35,724 nt of DNA, from assembly GCA_022448165.1 (NCBI GenBank), contig JAKVAS010000021.1:1-35724 (forward strand), in the 5' to 3' direction. Under the pieces are notes generated by a model that saw only the letters and a list, made by a program, of their open reading frames with translations, was not told the origin of the DNA and searched no databases. Below are positions 34,784-35,724 of this stretch, piece after piece (position 1 is the first letter of the stretch; every line of letters begins with the position of its first letter). The position numbers and the translations under genes were made by a program. This DNA comes from Crocinitomicaceae bacterium (GTDB lineage: Bacteria > Bacteroidota > Bacteroidia > Flavobacteriales_D > Crocinitomicaceae).

Positions 34784-35724
34784 TTACATGATTACGGGCA
34801 CTTTTAATTGAATCCTTTTACCTCGTTGTTTTGATGGATATGTCCACCCAAATGGTACTCCAAAAACTTTTTTCGATTTTTTCGTAATCAAGGCAATATA
34901 TTCACTCATTGAATAAAATGATACATCATTTCCCTTTTTGATTAAAAGGTAGTTTGACACTTGCAATTCGGGAACCGTTAAATTCAATTCATCATGCATT
35001 CCGCGTAAAGTCCAATTATTAAAAACGTCTTTTTTCTCATTGAGAAGCTTAGTAAACTCGTCTATGGAATAGCCTTTTGGGAGATGAGTCAAAAGATCTT
35101 TAGCAGAAGGGGTGCTTTGAAAGTAGTTAAAGTAATCTGCTAATTTTGTTTTTTCACATTTTAATATCCGTATAAAATCAAATGCTGTATAATCATGACA
35201 TGAAACGCGAGTTTTATTAGTATTCTTTAATGAAAGAGTTTCTACAATTTTTTTATTATCGAAAGTTTCAATTGTTATTATTATATCAGTTTTGGGTGTT
35301 CCGCCATTCATTAACAATGGAACCGAATTGGATGCATTTATTTTAAGTACATTATTTATACTGATTCCTTTATCCCTTAAGATCTTCTTTAAAACTAGTT
35401 TAAATGTGCTGCTAATTTCTGATGTATGATCTTTAAATTTGATTAGGTTGTTGTAGTCAGATAACATTGAAACCAAATCTTTTTCATAGGAATTACCTCT
35501 TTTGCCATAATAACTACCTTTTTGTTTCATTGTCATTAATGTAAGCGCCTTTTCTTTGCTATCTTTTTCTTCCGTTTTTAGGTGAAGAACATCGTATTTA
35601 TGTCCCTCTAGAAATGAGGTGAATTCTGAAAAGGTTAATAAATGAGTTGCTGGACAATAATACTCTTTAGTTTTAATTTTTTCTCTTGTCTGAATAAAAT
35701 CACTCTTTTTCAATTCTTCGTCTG
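34784..35724 (-). CDS. MspI-like type II restriction endonuclease, possibly 5'-truncated by window edge
   Basis: Expected to cut unmethylated CCGG. From the track start it has 309 residues, but that start is a TTG and the frame stays open to base 35724 (DEEL before KKSD), so the true start may lie outside. Compared with R.MspI from memory, RGNSYEKDLVSML faces an LYEKYILDIF-like segment, GGTPKTD (137-143) faces GGSPKTD, and FGWTYPSKQRGKRIQ near the C-terminus faces LNWTYASGSKAKKMQ. The active-site residues Asp99, Asn117 and Lys119 of MspI would be Asp143, Ser161 and Lys163 here, at identical spacing. The Asn is therefore Ser. It is longer at the N-terminus than MspI (262 residues). It is adjacent to its methyltransferase. 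Confidence 0.8.
   Translation of the reverse strand, partial: DEELKKSDFIQTREKIKTKEYYCPATHLLTFSEFTSFLEGHKYDVLHLKTEEKDSKEKALTLMTMKQKGSYYGKRGNSYEKDLVSMLSDYNNLIKFKDHTSEISSTFKLVLKKILRDKGISINNVLKINASNSVPLLMNGGTPKTDIIITIETFDNKKIVETLSLKNTNKTRVSCHDYTAFDFIRILKCEKTKLADYFNYFQSTPSAKDLLTHLPKGYSIDEFTKLLNEKKDVFNNWTLRGMHDELNLTVPELQVSNYLLIKKGNDVSFYSMSEYIALITKKSKKVFGVPFGWTYPSKQRGKRIQLKVPVIM

Overview
This window looks like chromosomal DNA from an AT-rich member of the Bacteroidota, most likely order Flavobacteriales. The evidence is two type IX secretion (T9SS) C-terminal sorting domains, promoters of the TAnnTTTG type, a division/cell-wall (dcw) cluster in the Bacteroidota order without murF or ddl, and an FtsZ ending in LHDNVD. 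The order-level assignment is inference.

Layout. 1-909: 3' part of a Y-family DNA polymerase (dinB). 910-1748: mostly non-coding, with the broken C-terminal piece of a T9SS-exported protein. 1749-5812 (minus): a lipoprotein MsrA, then a three-gene group of envelope proteins (TPR protein, coiled-coil lipoprotein, tandem OmpA-domain protein). 6044-8053 (minus): serS, rpmA and rplU, with clear terminators and a good promoter ahead of rplU. 8352-9413 (plus): a small exported protein and a ClpP-fold lipoprotein. 9465-10382 (minus): an EamA permease.

10610-27045 (plus) is the dcw cluster: mraZ, rsmH, ftsL-like, ftsI, murE, mraY, murD, an unassigned ORF, ftsW, murG, murC, ftsQ, ftsA, ftsZ and yqeY. 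It ends in a strong terminator. Most junctions overlap or nearly touch. The exception is the 199-base ftsA-ftsZ gap, which carries a structured repeat. The genes together make lipid II (murE/mraY/murD/murG/murC), move and polymerise it at the septum (ftsW/ftsI) and build the divisome (ftsL/ftsQ/ftsA/ftsZ). MraZ probably controls the cluster through TGG boxes placed 10 bases apart ahead of it.

27148-33609 is a looser accessory region: a small membrane protein, a lipoprotein gene split by an amber codon, a T9SS cargo protein, 3-methyladenine glycosylase I, a WG-repeat protein, a flavodoxin-fold reductase and a membrane protein. 33762-35724 (minus) is a type II restriction-modification pair with an MspI-like nuclease, predicted to act on CCGG; the nuclease gene runs off the window.

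Most notable observations: (1) a tandem hairpin element between ftsA and ftsZ whose two copies differ by compensating base changes; (2) an ORF between murD and ftsW that aligns colinearly with the C-terminal domain of the adjacent MurD but lacks its catalytic motifs; (3) two oppositely oriented MraZ-type box clusters upstream of mraZ; (4) an MspI-like nuclease with an apparent Asn-to-Ser change at an active-site position. No tRNA, rRNA, CRISPR array or insertion sequence was seen.
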